Positions 33,736-43,723 of a stretch of DNA of 64,000 bases are shown one piece after another. Origin of the DNA: Daedaleopsis sinensis. Taxonomy: Eukaryota; Basidiomycota; Agaricomycetes; Polyporales; Polyporaceae. The position numbers and the translations under genes are program-made. Location of the stretch: positions 806,001 through 870,000 of the forward strand of contig CM066306.1 of assembly GCA_033807695.1 (NCBI GenBank). The letters are read 5' to 3'. The notes below the pieces were generated by a model. The model was not told where the DNA came from. It made no database searches and worked only from the letters and a program-made list of their open reading frames with translations. How positions within the stretch are numbered: the stretch's first letter is position 1; each line of letters begins with the position of its first letter.

Positions 33736-35321
33736 TTACGCGTACAGCCCATCCAGCAGCGCAACAACCTTGGGAAACACCGGATCCTCCTTCGTACTCA
33801 GCGCGACCTCTGCAATCTGCGGGATGTCTTCGCGTGGGACATTGTACTCTGACAGCGTCGAGTGCAGACCGAGTTCGTCTACGAGCCTGAATATGCGCGT
33901 ACGTATCAGTCCACCATGGCTAGCAATGTCTGTACGGAAATGAGACGTACCGTTGGATGTTGACAGAAAGAGCGAGGACATCTCCTTCTACGGTGCCGGT
34001 GGACGGCTTGCGGATGTGATACAGCGCGTTCGCAAGCCACGTCTTATCCTCCTGCGAAGCGACCTCTGCTTTCAGCGCGACCACAGGCGCGAGGGTCAGG
34101 CACTGTACATTGGGCAGGCGTGAGCTCGAATGTCTGCATAATAATAGCCGCATCTTCCGGAACCCCGCACTTACGGAAGTGATGCCGTGCGGGATCCCAT
34201 ATCTCGCGCCCATCTTCTGTCCGAGAGAATGCGAAATGGCCGCGGTGCTGACAGTAGCAGGTTTGGTCGCAGGGCACTTACGCTGCGAAGGAGGATTGCG
34301 CATACCTGTGTGCGCCCTTCTCCTGGTTGTACGGCCAAAGACTCATCCACGACGCGATCTGAACTCTCTGGCGGGCCTCGAGGTCGTGAGGGTCGCCCTT
34401 GCAGCGCGGAAGATATGTGAACAAGTCCGCGAGCGCGCCATAGCATAGGTACTTGAGCGGCATAGGCACCATGGGCCTATACAGGTTCTCTGCAATACGG
34501 TGGGAGCGTTTCATACCAAAACTGAAAGGTGAATACATAGAAGAGTGAAATACTCACCGACCGCATGATCAAGCGCACGAAGTCCAGTAGAGAGCCAGAG
34601 CCGCACCGGTGTCGCAAGCGTCAGCTCGGCGTCGAGGATGATGCCTGCTGGGAGAAGCCCCTGCGACGAAACCATGATCTTGTGTCCATCTTCGCTAGTA
34701 TGTCCAGCCCTGTTCTAAAAGTGTCCGCGAAGCACGGCGACCACAGAGTAGAAAAAGCATAAGTCCACAGCTTGCGTGTCCGCATACAGGCTTTGTGAAT
34801 ACTCACCGTGTACTCTGCCGCACTGAGCGTAGTGGGAATCGCAATATGTGGGAGGAACGGCCCTCCGGTCTCCTGCTGAAGATAGTAGAGCATCGCCTTC
34901 GACGCACATATGGGGGACCCGCCTCCGACAGTCACGATGATATCTGCCCCAGACTCCTTGAGTTTCTGCATGCCGCTCTTGATGCCTGCGGTGGGCGCGT
35001 GTTCGCGGACATCGCAGAACGTCGTTGTGTACGCCTGGCGTTCGTTGAGGATCCTCTCCACAGACTTTACTACGTCCGTCTAAGGGGTGAAATTTCAGCA
35101 AACCTCCTGAATAATCAGAAAATTACGAGTGACAAAAGGAAGCACACTTTGTGGAATAGACTGCGTCCTGTGACGACGAAGGCCTTCTTCGCACCGAGAA
35201 TGTCGAGCAGCTGGGGCAACGCGGTATTGACACAGCCTGGTCCATAGTATACGCTCCTGAGTGTATCAGGGTATGTGTACGTTCCCGCCAGACTTGTGCT
35301 TTGCTCGAGTGTATCGGACAT
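33736..35321 (-). CDS. Iron-type alcohol dehydrogenase, maleylacetate-reductase-like (copy B)
   Basis: Paralogue of copy A with the same exon layout. It starts MSDTLEQSTSLAGTYTYPD at 35321; an in-frame upstream ATG at 35351 is possible but copy A supports the inner one. Conserved: VYYGPGCVNTALPQLL, KKAFVVTGRSLF, IAIPTTLSAAEYT, AGIILDAELTLATPVRLWL, STGLRALDHAVENLY, GARYGIPHGITS, LGLHSTLSEYNV. Two differences stand out. The cofactor loop reads GGGSPICASKAM, with Cys where copy A has the family Asp. SHSLGQKMG has Gln where copy A has His (SHALGHKLG). The main ligand set D, H, H, H otherwise remains. No stop or frameshift was found, so it is probably expressed but may have shifted cofactor or metal use. 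Confidence 0.9.
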
Positions 35322-36507
35322 GGTGGAAACCAAAGTGCAGCGCGCGGACACTACGTCCGTCGAGAGCGTTATATAGGGTCTCGTTCAAGACTTGCTATTT
35401 ATGTGTGTGACTCCCGCGGCCGTGGGAGGTCTGCGTCGCTGTCAGTGAGCATTGGCTAGTATAGACTCACTGCAAATACGCAAACTTCAGCATCTTCGTG
35501 TTGAAATGTACTTATCGGATATGCTGCGCAGATGCTGGATTTACTGACATGCGTCCGAAACCGTTGCCAAAAGATCAAGGTCGGCATCCAGAACTCCCTG
35601 TGAGTCGTACCGAGACATACTGTGCATTCAAGCAGGCCTACTCAGATCAAGCTTGTTGAAAGCCAGCGTAGACAACACAAAGTCCAAGTCGTTGGCTGAG
35701 TAAGCTTGTTCAGAGGACTCGTCGGAGGCGCGGACATGGACGGAGGTATTGTTTGTACATATTTGTTGCTACATGCTGGCCTCATCAGATTTACTGGTGT
35801 CAGAGGTCCGACATATTTTCGTTCGGAATGGAAGGCTGGTAGACCTGGTTCAGACTTTCTAATCTTCCCTCCACCATGACTTATTGCCACTGATCATTGA
35901 TGGGCAGATCCAGGGACGTCTCGTCGAACTCGGACAATCATTGTCAAAACAAATCTACCAAGCTCCTCCTGATGGAAGTCGTGAAGTCATGTGCTCATGA
36001 TCCTGATCCTGCTAACACTGACCTTGCTAGCGTCTCCTAGTAAGGTATACTAGTAGTCCGTGCGAATGCCAGTGGACTTGTATATAGATCAGATCGACTA
36101 TCATTTGTCCCCTACAGTCTGCAACGGAGACTACAGTGGACTGTGACGGCCCGACAGAGCAGTGTCGCGGTTTCGGAACTTTCTGGTAACTCCAGACCCA
36201 ACGGTCCCAACCTCATATGTATATTCCAGGTTTCTTTGACCAGTCAACATCTCACGCACACCGTTCCTCGACCTATAGCTGCATTCGTCAGCAGTCGTCT
36301 TTGTGGCGCAATCAATCAAGGCTTACCAACTCTGTGACTAAGGCTCAAGGCTTGACTCAATCACCCCGAACACGACCGCCCATACCACTGTTATATCAAC
36401 TACGGGCGACATACAACAACGCAGGACAGAATATTTTCCTTCACTCGGTGAGTCGCTGGCGTGCGGGTTCACGAAATATGACATTGACTTTGCAACCAGA
36501 CAGCGAC
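35322..36507. other. Intergenic spacer between Fe-ADH B and the MBL cluster
   Basis: Divergent promoter region. No gene seen. A frame reaching back from MBL-1 to 36217 has a non-ATG start and is not taken as coding. A TATATAG word lies at about 36081. Confidence 0.45.
35368..35375 (-). promoter_or_regulatory. TATA box of Fe-ADH B
   Basis: TATATAAC on the minus strand about 50 bases before the ATG at 35321. Confidence 0.45.
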
Positions 36508-37407
36508 ATGAGTCTGCCGCCTGCCACCCCTGCCCAAACCTTCTGCCGCGTTTCTGCCCTTGACGCCGGTTCAGCCGATGTGCCTCTTGCATGGATACTC
36601 GACGGCGCGCACGACAACGAGAGGGCCGACGTGCCCGTCCTCGCATTCCTAGTCCAGCACTCTACCAATAACGATAACGACAAGCTCCTCGTCGACCTCG
36701 GCATCCCCAAAGACTGGGAGCACTCGCTCCCCCCGGCTGTCGTCCAGCGCATCGCCGAGAAACTCGGCTTCAAGGTGGCGGTCCCGCAAGACGTCGTCGA
36801 CGCGCTTGCGAAAGGCGGCGCGAAGCCCGCCGACATCACCCACGTGCTGTATACCCACCTGCACTTCGACCACATCGGCGACTCTGCGCTCTTCCCGACG
36901 TCGACCTTCCTCGCGGGGGAAGGCTCCCGCGCGCTCGTCGAGGACGGCTTCCCGAAGAACCCAGATGCACCCGTCCGCGCCGACCTCCTCCCCGAGGGCC
37001 GCACGCAGTTCCTAGACCCAGAGAGCTGGCCCGCGCTCGGCCCGTTCCCGCACGCGCTCGACTTCTACGGCGACGGGAGCCTGTACGTCGTCGACGCGGG
37101 CCGCGGACACCTCCCGGGCCACCTCAACGTGCTCGTGCGCACGTCTGCGGACGGCGGGTGGCTCTACCTCGCCGGGGACAGCGCCCACGACTGGCGGATC
37201 ATCGACGGGCAGGACAGGATCGGGACGCATGCCGTCTTCGGATGCGCGCACATTGATACCGCTGCTGCCGAGGAACACATCGCCAGGATCAGGACGCTCA
37301 TGGAGAAGAACCCGAGGGTGAAGGTCTTGTTGGCGCACGACAAACCTTGGTACGATGAGAACAAGGAGGGTCCTCAGTTCTGGCCTGGCGCTATTGCGTC
37401 GCCGTGA
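36508..37407 (+). CDS. Metallo-beta-lactamase-fold hydrolase, lactonase-like (copy 1)
   Basis: Predicted two-zinc hydrolase of the MBL fold, closest in look to N-acyl-homoserine-lactonase-type enzymes, which open lactone rings; the true substrate is unknown. A single uninterrupted frame of 299 residues from ATG 36508. Zinc motifs: THLHFDHIGD (HxHxDH), GHLPGHLNVLV (third His), YLAGDSAHDW (bridging Asp) and VLLAHDKPW (last His). FLDPESWPALGPFPHALDFY and YGDGSLYVVDAG are shared with the two following paralogues. No signal peptide, so probably cytosolic. First of three tandem copies, all on the plus strand. Confidence 0.92.
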   Translation: MSLPPATPAQTFCRVSALDAGSADVPLAWILDGAHDNERADVPVLAFLVQHSTNNDNDKLLVDLGIPKDWEHSLPPAVVQRIAEKLGFKVAVPQDVVDALAKGGAKPADITHVLYTHLHFDHIGDSALFPTSTFLAGEGSRALVEDGFPKNPDAPVRADLLPEGRTQFLDPESWPALGPFPHALDFYGDGSLYVVDAGRGHLPGHLNVLVRTSADGGWLYLAGDSAHDWRIIDGQDRIGTHAVFGCAHIDTAAAEEHIARIRTLMEKNPRVKVLLAHDKPWYDENKEGPQFWPGAIASP

Positions 37408-37823
37408 TGTCTGGCGGAGACTGCGGTATAGTATGACAGGTTTCTTCGCAGCGGTCTGAACGCGAGGTGTACTGACAAGTTCATCCTCAGGCAAAGTACC
37501 AATGTCAACTTACAGCAGCGAGTTAAATGTCGAATACGGTACTATATGGACCATACAAGGTTAGAAGAAGAGTGGCGTGTATGGAGTTGCGTTCCCTCGA
37601 TCCTTGGGCCTCATAGTCACGGGAATGTCCAGCTGAGGACTGCGAGACGGCATGACGCAACGTTCACCCAGGTCAGTCATATATATCTACTACCTCGTGC
37701 GACCGAGATGTCTACCTGCACTCGTCCTCCCCTCTCGACGCCAGTACTTGAGAAGCGAGCTGAACATATGTGAGTCACTTACCCGAGTCTACATGCACCA
37801 CCACTGACAACAACTCGCAGACC
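37408..37823. other. Spacer between MBL copies 1 and 2
   Basis: 416 bases. TATATAT at about 37678 may be the promoter of copy 2. A GTGAGT (37769) and an acceptor CGCAG just before the ATG at 37824 suggest a 5' UTR intron. Confidence 0.45.
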
Positions 37824-38729
37824 ATGAGCTCCCCCATCCCGACTCTCCCACCGCCAGCACCGGACCAGGCGTACTGCGAGCTCTCCGCGCTCGACGCGGG
37901 CGAGATCCACATGCTGCTCGGGCAGCTCGTCGACGTCGCCCAGGACGACGAGATGACGGACCTCCCCGTCCTCGCCTTCGTCCTCCGGCACTCGCGCACG
38001 CGCGCCGTCCTCCTCTTCGACCTCGGCATCCGCCCCGACCCGCACAACCTCGGCGCCGGGGCGCTCGCGCTCACCGCCAAAATGGGCATGCGCCTGCGCG
38101 GCGCGGACATCCCCGCGCTACTCGAGCGCGGCGGCCTCCCGCGCGCGGACGTCGCGCACGTCTGCCTCTCGCACGTCCACTTCGACCACACGGGCGTCCC
38201 GCGTGCCTTCCCGCGCGCGACGTGCGTGCTGGGGGCCGGGGCGCAGCGGCTCGTCGCCGAGCAGGGCCCGGCGGTCGCGGACACGCTGTACGCGGTCGAC
38301 CTCCCCCCCGAGCCCGGGCGCACGGTGTTCCTCGACGCCGCGGACGCGCGCTGGGCGCCGCTCGGGCCGTTCCCGCGCGCGCTCGACTTCTACGGGGACG
38401 GGAGCGTGTACGTCGTCGACGCCCCGGGGCACATCCCGGGCCACCTCAACGCGATGGTGCGCACGTCCGCGGACGGCGGCTGGGCGTACCTCGCGGGCGA
38501 CAGCGCGCACGACTGGCGGCTGCTCACTGGGGAGGCGGGGGTCGGGCACCACCGTGTGTTTGGGTGCGTCCACGAGGATGTCGCGCAGGCGCAGGAGATG
38601 ATCGAGAGGCTGAAGGCGGTCAAGAACATCCCCCGTGTGCGGGTGCTCCTAGCCCACGACCGTCCGTTTGCGGAGGCGCATAAAGCTGATGGGAAGGGGT
38701 ACTGGCCGAGCGTTATTGATTCCTTGTAG
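37824..38729 (+). CDS. Metallo-beta-lactamase-fold hydrolase, lactonase-like (copy 2)
   Basis: 301 residues from ATG 37824, uninterrupted. Zinc motifs: SHVHFDHTGV, GHIPGHLNAMV, YLAGDSAHDW, VLLAHDRPF. All expected ligands are kept. The coding region is extremely GC-rich, which opens long false frames on the opposite strand. The N-terminal MSSPIPTLPPPAPDQAYCEL aligns with copies 1 and 3 from the conserved LSALDAG onward. The frame upstream of 37824 (from 37770) crosses the likely acceptor and is left out. Confidence 0.92.
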   Translation: MSSPIPTLPPPAPDQAYCELSALDAGEIHMLLGQLVDVAQDDEMTDLPVLAFVLRHSRTRAVLLFDLGIRPDPHNLGAGALALTAKMGMRLRGADIPALLERGGLPRADVAHVCLSHVHFDHTGVPRAFPRATCVLGAGAQRLVAEQGPAVADTLYAVDLPPEPGRTVFLDAADARWAPLGPFPRALDFYGDGSVYVVDAPGHIPGHLNAMVRTSADGGWAYLAGDSAHDWRLLTGEAGVGHHRVFGCVHEDVAQAQEMIERLKAVKNIPRVRVLLAHDRPFAEAHKADGKGYWPSVIDSL

Positions 38730-39291
38730 TCGTCGGATGGCTCTCTGATATCGATGTTGTAAGCATTGCAAGACATGGTACGTGCGGTTGGAACGCAATT
38801 GGAACGCGCATACCACGACATCTCGCAGACGTCCGATAGATAGGATTTTATTGCTCGCGATGTCGACGTCTAAGCTGATGATATTCGCCGGGTACACGGA
38901 GTAGTCGGGATTGGACCCGCCTTACTAGATGACATATCGATATTGCCAAGATACTGCGAGGTTAAGTGTCCTTCATGGTATCAGGTTCAGCTAGTGCTAC
39001 ATAGCTGGTATTGGGTGGGATGTGAATACATGCCGTACAGGCTGAGGGATCGTCTCAGTGATTTTGCGCCCCGATCTCAGCAGAACTGCTGCGCAGGAAG
39101 CTGGCAGCACTCGTGACTTCGTACTACTATGTGCCCCGACGAGCGCGCAGCGGATTCACATATATAAGCGGCGTATGACGGAGGGTAGAGCTTATCATAA
39201 CACCGCCGACCTACCCGAGGTGAGCACAAACCACCGCACTTCGCCAAGGGTCCGCGCTGAGTACCGTGTTGCTTAGATCCTGACCGCCAAG
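38730..39291. other. Spacer between MBL copies 2 and 3
   Basis: 562 bases without a supported gene; promoter of copy 3 with TATATAAG at 39161. Confidence 0.5.
39161..39168 (+). promoter_or_regulatory. TATA box of MBL copy 3
   Basis: TATATAAG 131 bases before the ATG at 39292. Confidence 0.5.
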
Positions 39292-40170
39292 ATGAGTCTT
39301 CCACCCCCGAGCGAAAACCAGGCGTTCTGCAAAGTGTCCGCACTCGAAGGCGGGCACTTGGACTGCCCGGAAGCCATGTTCATCGACCCCGCGACCGACA
39401 AGCTCTTGAAGGTCCCCAGCCTCTGCTTCCTCCTCCGGCACTCCACCCGCCCCGAGACCTTCGTCTTCGACCTCGGGATGCACAAGGACTGGGAGGCGCT
39501 CGACCCCGAGCTCGCCGCGAACATCAAGAAAGGGGGCGCCTCCATAACCGTCGCAGAGGACACCGAGGACGCGCTGCGCAAGGGCGGCCTCGCGCCCCCC
39601 GACATCACCTACGTCGCGATCTCGCACATCCACCTCGACCACCTCGGGAACCCCGCCGCGTACACGAACGCGACGTACCTCGTCGGCGGCGGCGCGCGCG
39701 CGCTCCCGGACCCGTCCACGGGGCACACGCAGGCGTACGTGAACGCGATCTTCGCCGCGCTCCCGCGCTCGCGCCTGCGCTTCCTCGACGCGGGCGCGTG
39801 GCCCCCGCTCGGCCCGTTCCCGCACGCGCTCGACTTCTACGGGGACGGGAGCCTGTACGTCGTCGACGCCCCGGGGCACCTGCCCGGGCACATCAACGTG
39901 CTCGCGCGCACGTCCGCGGATGGGGGCTGGGTGTACCTCGCCGCGGACAGCGCGCACGACTGGCGCATCCTCCGCCGCGAGGCCGCGATCGCGCGCAAGC
40001 CCGCGTGCATCCACGTGGACGTCGAGCTGGCGGAGGTGCACATCGAGCGCATCCGGACGCTCGCGGCGAAGAACGCGCGCGCGCGGGTCATGCTCGCGCA
40101 CGACATTCCTTGGTATGAGGAGAACAAGGGCGGGGATGCGTTCTGGCCGGGCGAGATACCGTCGCTGTGA
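39292..40170 (+). CDS. Metallo-beta-lactamase-fold hydrolase, lactonase-like (copy 3)
   Basis: 292 residues from ATG 39292, uninterrupted. Zinc motifs: SHIHLDHLGN, GHLPGHINVLA, YLAADSAHDW and VMLAHDIPW. The glycine before the bridging Asp in the other two copies (AGDSAHD) is alanine here (AADSAHD); all metal ligands remain. An insert (LPDPSTGHTQAYVNAIF) between the first zinc motif and FLDAGAWPPLGPFPHALDFY differs from copies 1 and 2 and may shape the substrate pocket. Last of the tandem array. Confidence 0.92.
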   Translation: MSLPPPSENQAFCKVSALEGGHLDCPEAMFIDPATDKLLKVPSLCFLLRHSTRPETFVFDLGMHKDWEALDPELAANIKKGGASITVAEDTEDALRKGGLAPPDITYVAISHIHLDHLGNPAAYTNATYLVGGGARALPDPSTGHTQAYVNAIFAALPRSRLRFLDAGAWPPLGPFPHALDFYGDGSLYVVDAPGHLPGHINVLARTSADGGWVYLAADSAHDWRILRREAAIARKPACIHVDVELAEVHIERIRTLAAKNARARVMLAHDIPWYEENKGGDAFWPGEIPSL

Positions 40171-41623
40171 AGTGGTCCCGCGAGAGCTCGTTCTTCCTTG
40201 GTCTGATCTGCAGATGGCGGGTGTGAGCAATCCATTTATAAGCACGCGATACATACGTAGCAGTTCGGACCGGGGTATACGAGTTGTAAGCTGTTGTCAA
40301 TGTAATGTAGCAGGATTGTTTTCGAGTCATACATGTGTGACCACTCACCTTCTCCCGAGACCGGGCACAAGGATGTGAATCCAGACGCACGCATGGGTGC
40401 TCATACAAGCGACGAGACAAGACGAGACGTGTGTGTATGAACATGTACATATCGATGAGCATAGCCGGAGATAACGGATGATGGGTAGCAGTGGATGCGG
40501 GTAAACACAATGCATATATGTCACGGTCTTGCGATGGACTTGGGAAGCGATATGCGGGAAGCAGACAAGTCTGCCTATGAACTTAGGAACTTGTCAGCGA
40601 GAAGGAAACGCGGACGTCGGGGATGGGAACGTGCAAACGCGACAGGCTGGGGTCTGGAGAACAATGTTAACGCAGCAGCATCGACAACAACGACAACAAC
40701 AACTTCAACAGCGCGGCGACGGCAACGAGAACACAACGACGGAAGCGAGCGGTACTGGGACAATTGCAATCGACGAGCGTCCCGCCGCGAAGACACCAAG
40801 AAGGAGTATGTACCCGGACAATAGACAATGAACCACGGGATCGAGATCGTTTGGACGGGAACGTGAACGGTGGATGGTACAAGAACAGGAATGGCGGCCC
40901 GCGGGCGGGCCCGGGAACGCATGGCGTCACGATATAGCTATGACTGCTGGAACCCTGGACAGAAAGCGAGATGGATACAGCGGCTATGGGGCGGGGCGGG
41001 GGTATAATCAACAGGACAGGAACTTGGAGGGTGGTCTGTTCGTCTCTGCCCGGGGTCGGGCAGGATAGCGGGGAGGGAGGACATGTCAATGAGGCGTTTC
41101 GGTCGTATAGCGTATAGTGCGTGAGAGGCAAGCCGGCCTGCCAGCCACGGACAAGGACAAGGACAGGGAGCTCGTACGCGGGACGCGGAGACGGAGCGTG
41201 AACGTTGAACACGCGTGCAAAAATGGGCCCGTCCGTCCCATACACGCAATGCACCCTCACAGGGTGCGGGGCGCGGGGTCCGGCGTGCCGTCCGTGGCAG
41301 GCAGGGAAACTTTCTAGTCCTTTTGGGTGTATCTGGGTCTGGGTGCAAGAATATACAATGTTAATGAGGAATAAACAACATAGATAGTGCGTCCGCGGGG
41401 TGGGCAGCGCGCTCGCGTCGAGAGCTTCACGGTCTGGACCTGGTGGATACAGATGCACGCACGATAACCACGCGCAGCGGCGTCCGACTCCAAGGGCCCG
41501 TCACACGCACGCTTGGCGACAGACAGCTCGGGCGGGCGGGCGAGCCGGCGCAGACGCAGAGAACGCAGACGCAGAGAACGCAGACGGCAAACGCATGCAC
41601 GCCTTCGTGCTTAGCGTACCGCA
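40171..41623. other. Intergenic, low-complexity pieces
   Basis: No gene recognised. A CAACAACGACAACAACAAC-type run lies near 40680-40710. A short tandem repeat (units CGCAGACGCAGAGAA, about 2.5 copies) lies near 41548-41585. The long minus-strand frame 40667-41458 is proline/serine-rich without motif. The part near 41600 is the 3' side of the FAM72-like gene. Confidence 0.4.
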
Positions 41624-43723
41624 TCACCGCCCGGCGACGACGCCGCTCGGGATCGTGTTGCGCCGGCCGCTCCCTATACCCTTCTCGCCAGCGCCCGCGC
41701 CGAGTCTGCTCACGCGTGCGCGCGGATCCTCCGCGACCGCGGGGATCTCGCCGCTGCGCATGAGGTGGTGCCAGTAGAGGACCTCCCCGGCCTTGATCGG
41801 TTCTGGGGGTGCGGGCTGAGCGGGGGGCTGGATGGGCTGCAGCGAGTACAGCGGCCCGCGCAGGAAGACGGGGGAGCCGTTCAGCAGGTGGACGTGGAGC
41901 GCTGGGGCAGACGCAGATGGAGCTGGGGTGGAAGGCGAGAGCGCGGCAGACGTTGACGCGGCCCGGGCGCGGGAGGGTGCTAGGGGTGCTGGGGATGTCT
42001 GCAGCTGGGCTGACGCGGCTGCGGGGTTGGCTGCCGTAGTCCCTGTATACGGCGAAGTCGTGTGTGAGTTGGGCGGTACTGGTGGCATGGCTTGTCGGGC
42101 CTCTTGCAGTGGGCCGGAGCGGCTCTGGTTGAAATTCGGAGCTGAGGGTGAGCCGGTGGTTATGCTCGCCCGAGGGCTTCTCGGGGTTGCTGCGTTTACG
42201 CCAGGGATGGGTCGCGAGGGTAGCGCAAATGGGTTGTCGACTTCGGGCGGCGGCGTTGGCAGATAATCTATCGATGTGCGTCGTCCAGGGATAGCCGGCC
42301 CCGGAGAGAGGGGAGGCATAGACATTGGAGTGCTTGGCGACGAGGGCGAAGGCTGCTGCTGAGCCGCGGACGAGCGGGGTGGTGTAGTGATTGTCAATCC
42401 GGAGAGACCGGCTTGGACAGCCTGCACTAGAGAGGTAGTCGGGGCAGGAGGGTGGAACCGACTAACGCCCCGTTCTCCAGGAACATAGTGCCGTTCGCAT
42501 GCAGTGATCTCGCTGGAGTAAAAGACAAACCGATGACCGTTCGTTGCGCGGTTGTTAACGGTGATGGACGAAGTGCATCGCTGGCAAGGCGTGACTATTA
42601 TGTACCCGACCGCGTTTCCACATCCATGGCAGCAAAGAGTCTGTGTGAGGCATTCGCAGGTCCGCGTTGGAGGCCGGTCCGAGGCGCCACCCGGTTGAGA
42701 GGCATCGTTGGACGGAGCGGACGGAGGAGACGTTGGGGAGCGAGACGGTCCTGCAAACGAAGCGGTCGACGAGGTAGAAGTAGAAGGCGCATGTCCTGGA
42801 CCTTCCACCTCAGGCGAGAATGCAGAGCAGTTAATCGGCAGGGCGTCCGTCGAGTAGAGGGGCACATTCGGACGTAATAGAAGGACAGCCTGGGATTCCA
42901 GCTCGTCAGTCAAACTTTCGCGCATACAATCGGCGAGAAAGCGGCGGAAAATTTCGTCGCAATGTCTACGATGCGTATATGCTGCCGTAACCCGAGATGA
43001 CGACGCGCGGCGTAGCGGCACCATGAACGGTTGTGCTGTTCACCGACGGCTCCAGCTGCATCTACTCTCGAACTCTCGAGCATCACGGTAGGAGCTTCGC
43101 ACCCCCGCAAGCTGTCAGAGACCCATCAACAACCGCCACGGATAGTCGTGTGCACGGCGTATTTTTCGGGGGAGCCTAATGGATTCGATCGCCACGAACG
43201 ACGTCTGGCGTGGATATATACACAGAGACTGGGAAGACCTGCTCACCTTCATGCCGCGATTGGTGAGAAACGTACCGCAGCCTTTGCAGTCCAGTATCCA
43301 GACTTTGTGCGGTATCGGGGGAGGCGGTGGCGCGACTACGGGCTGGAACTGTATCGGGCGAGTGTAGGGGTTCTGCCACGGCACACGAGAGGTGCCTTGG
43401 AGAGCAGGATTTGCGGGGACGTAGGCGCGGCCTTCGCCCGGTCTGAGCTGCGTGAGTGCAGGATGAACCTGCCAATGCGGGGGTATCGATGCGGGGTCTG
43501 GGTATACACGGGGCTGCGGCGGGGACCAGCTGGGGGAGCTGTAGTCGGGGTCGGGGCGGGCATTTGGAGGCATGGCGGGGGCGTAAGGGCTGGGCTCTAG
43601 TCTGTTGTCGTTAACGTCTCGGTGGGGGTGCGATGACGGGTGCGCGGGGGGCGAGGGGCGGATCTGGAAGCGAGGCGGGCTGAGTGCGGGGTCGGGGGAG
43701 GAGGGAAGGGTCCTCGCGGGCAT
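41624..43723 (-). CDS. FAM72-like zinc-binding protein with long proline/serine-rich tails
   Basis: Two exons (43723-43247 and 42889-41624) join in phase 0 to about 580 residues. The first ends KVWILDCKGCGTFLTNRGMK and the second begins AVLLLRPNVPLYSTDALP. Further on come CECLTQTLCCHGCGNAVGY, TPCQRC and NGHRFVFYSSEI, then ERHYVPGERGV. The ordered cysteine pairs and the NGHxFVFY block are the marks of the FAM72 family, whose molecular role is poorly defined. Unlike short animal FAM72, the core is flanked by an N-terminal proline-rich part and a long C-terminal Pro/Ser/Ala region with a late conserved-looking segment (GEVLYWHHLMRSGEIPAV). The start MPARTLPSSPDP at 43723 was chosen because the DNA before it is a pyrimidine-rich leader; an ATG at 43912 is the alternative. 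Confidence 0.78.

Noticed and set aside
36217..36507. 97-residue N-terminal extension of MBL copy 1
   Set aside because: Non-ATG start, no conservation with copies 2 and 3; the ATG at 36508 aligns with theirs.
39211..40254. 347-codon open frame antisense to MBL copy 3
   Set aside because: Arg/Val/Glu-rich shadow of a very GC-rich gene; no motif.
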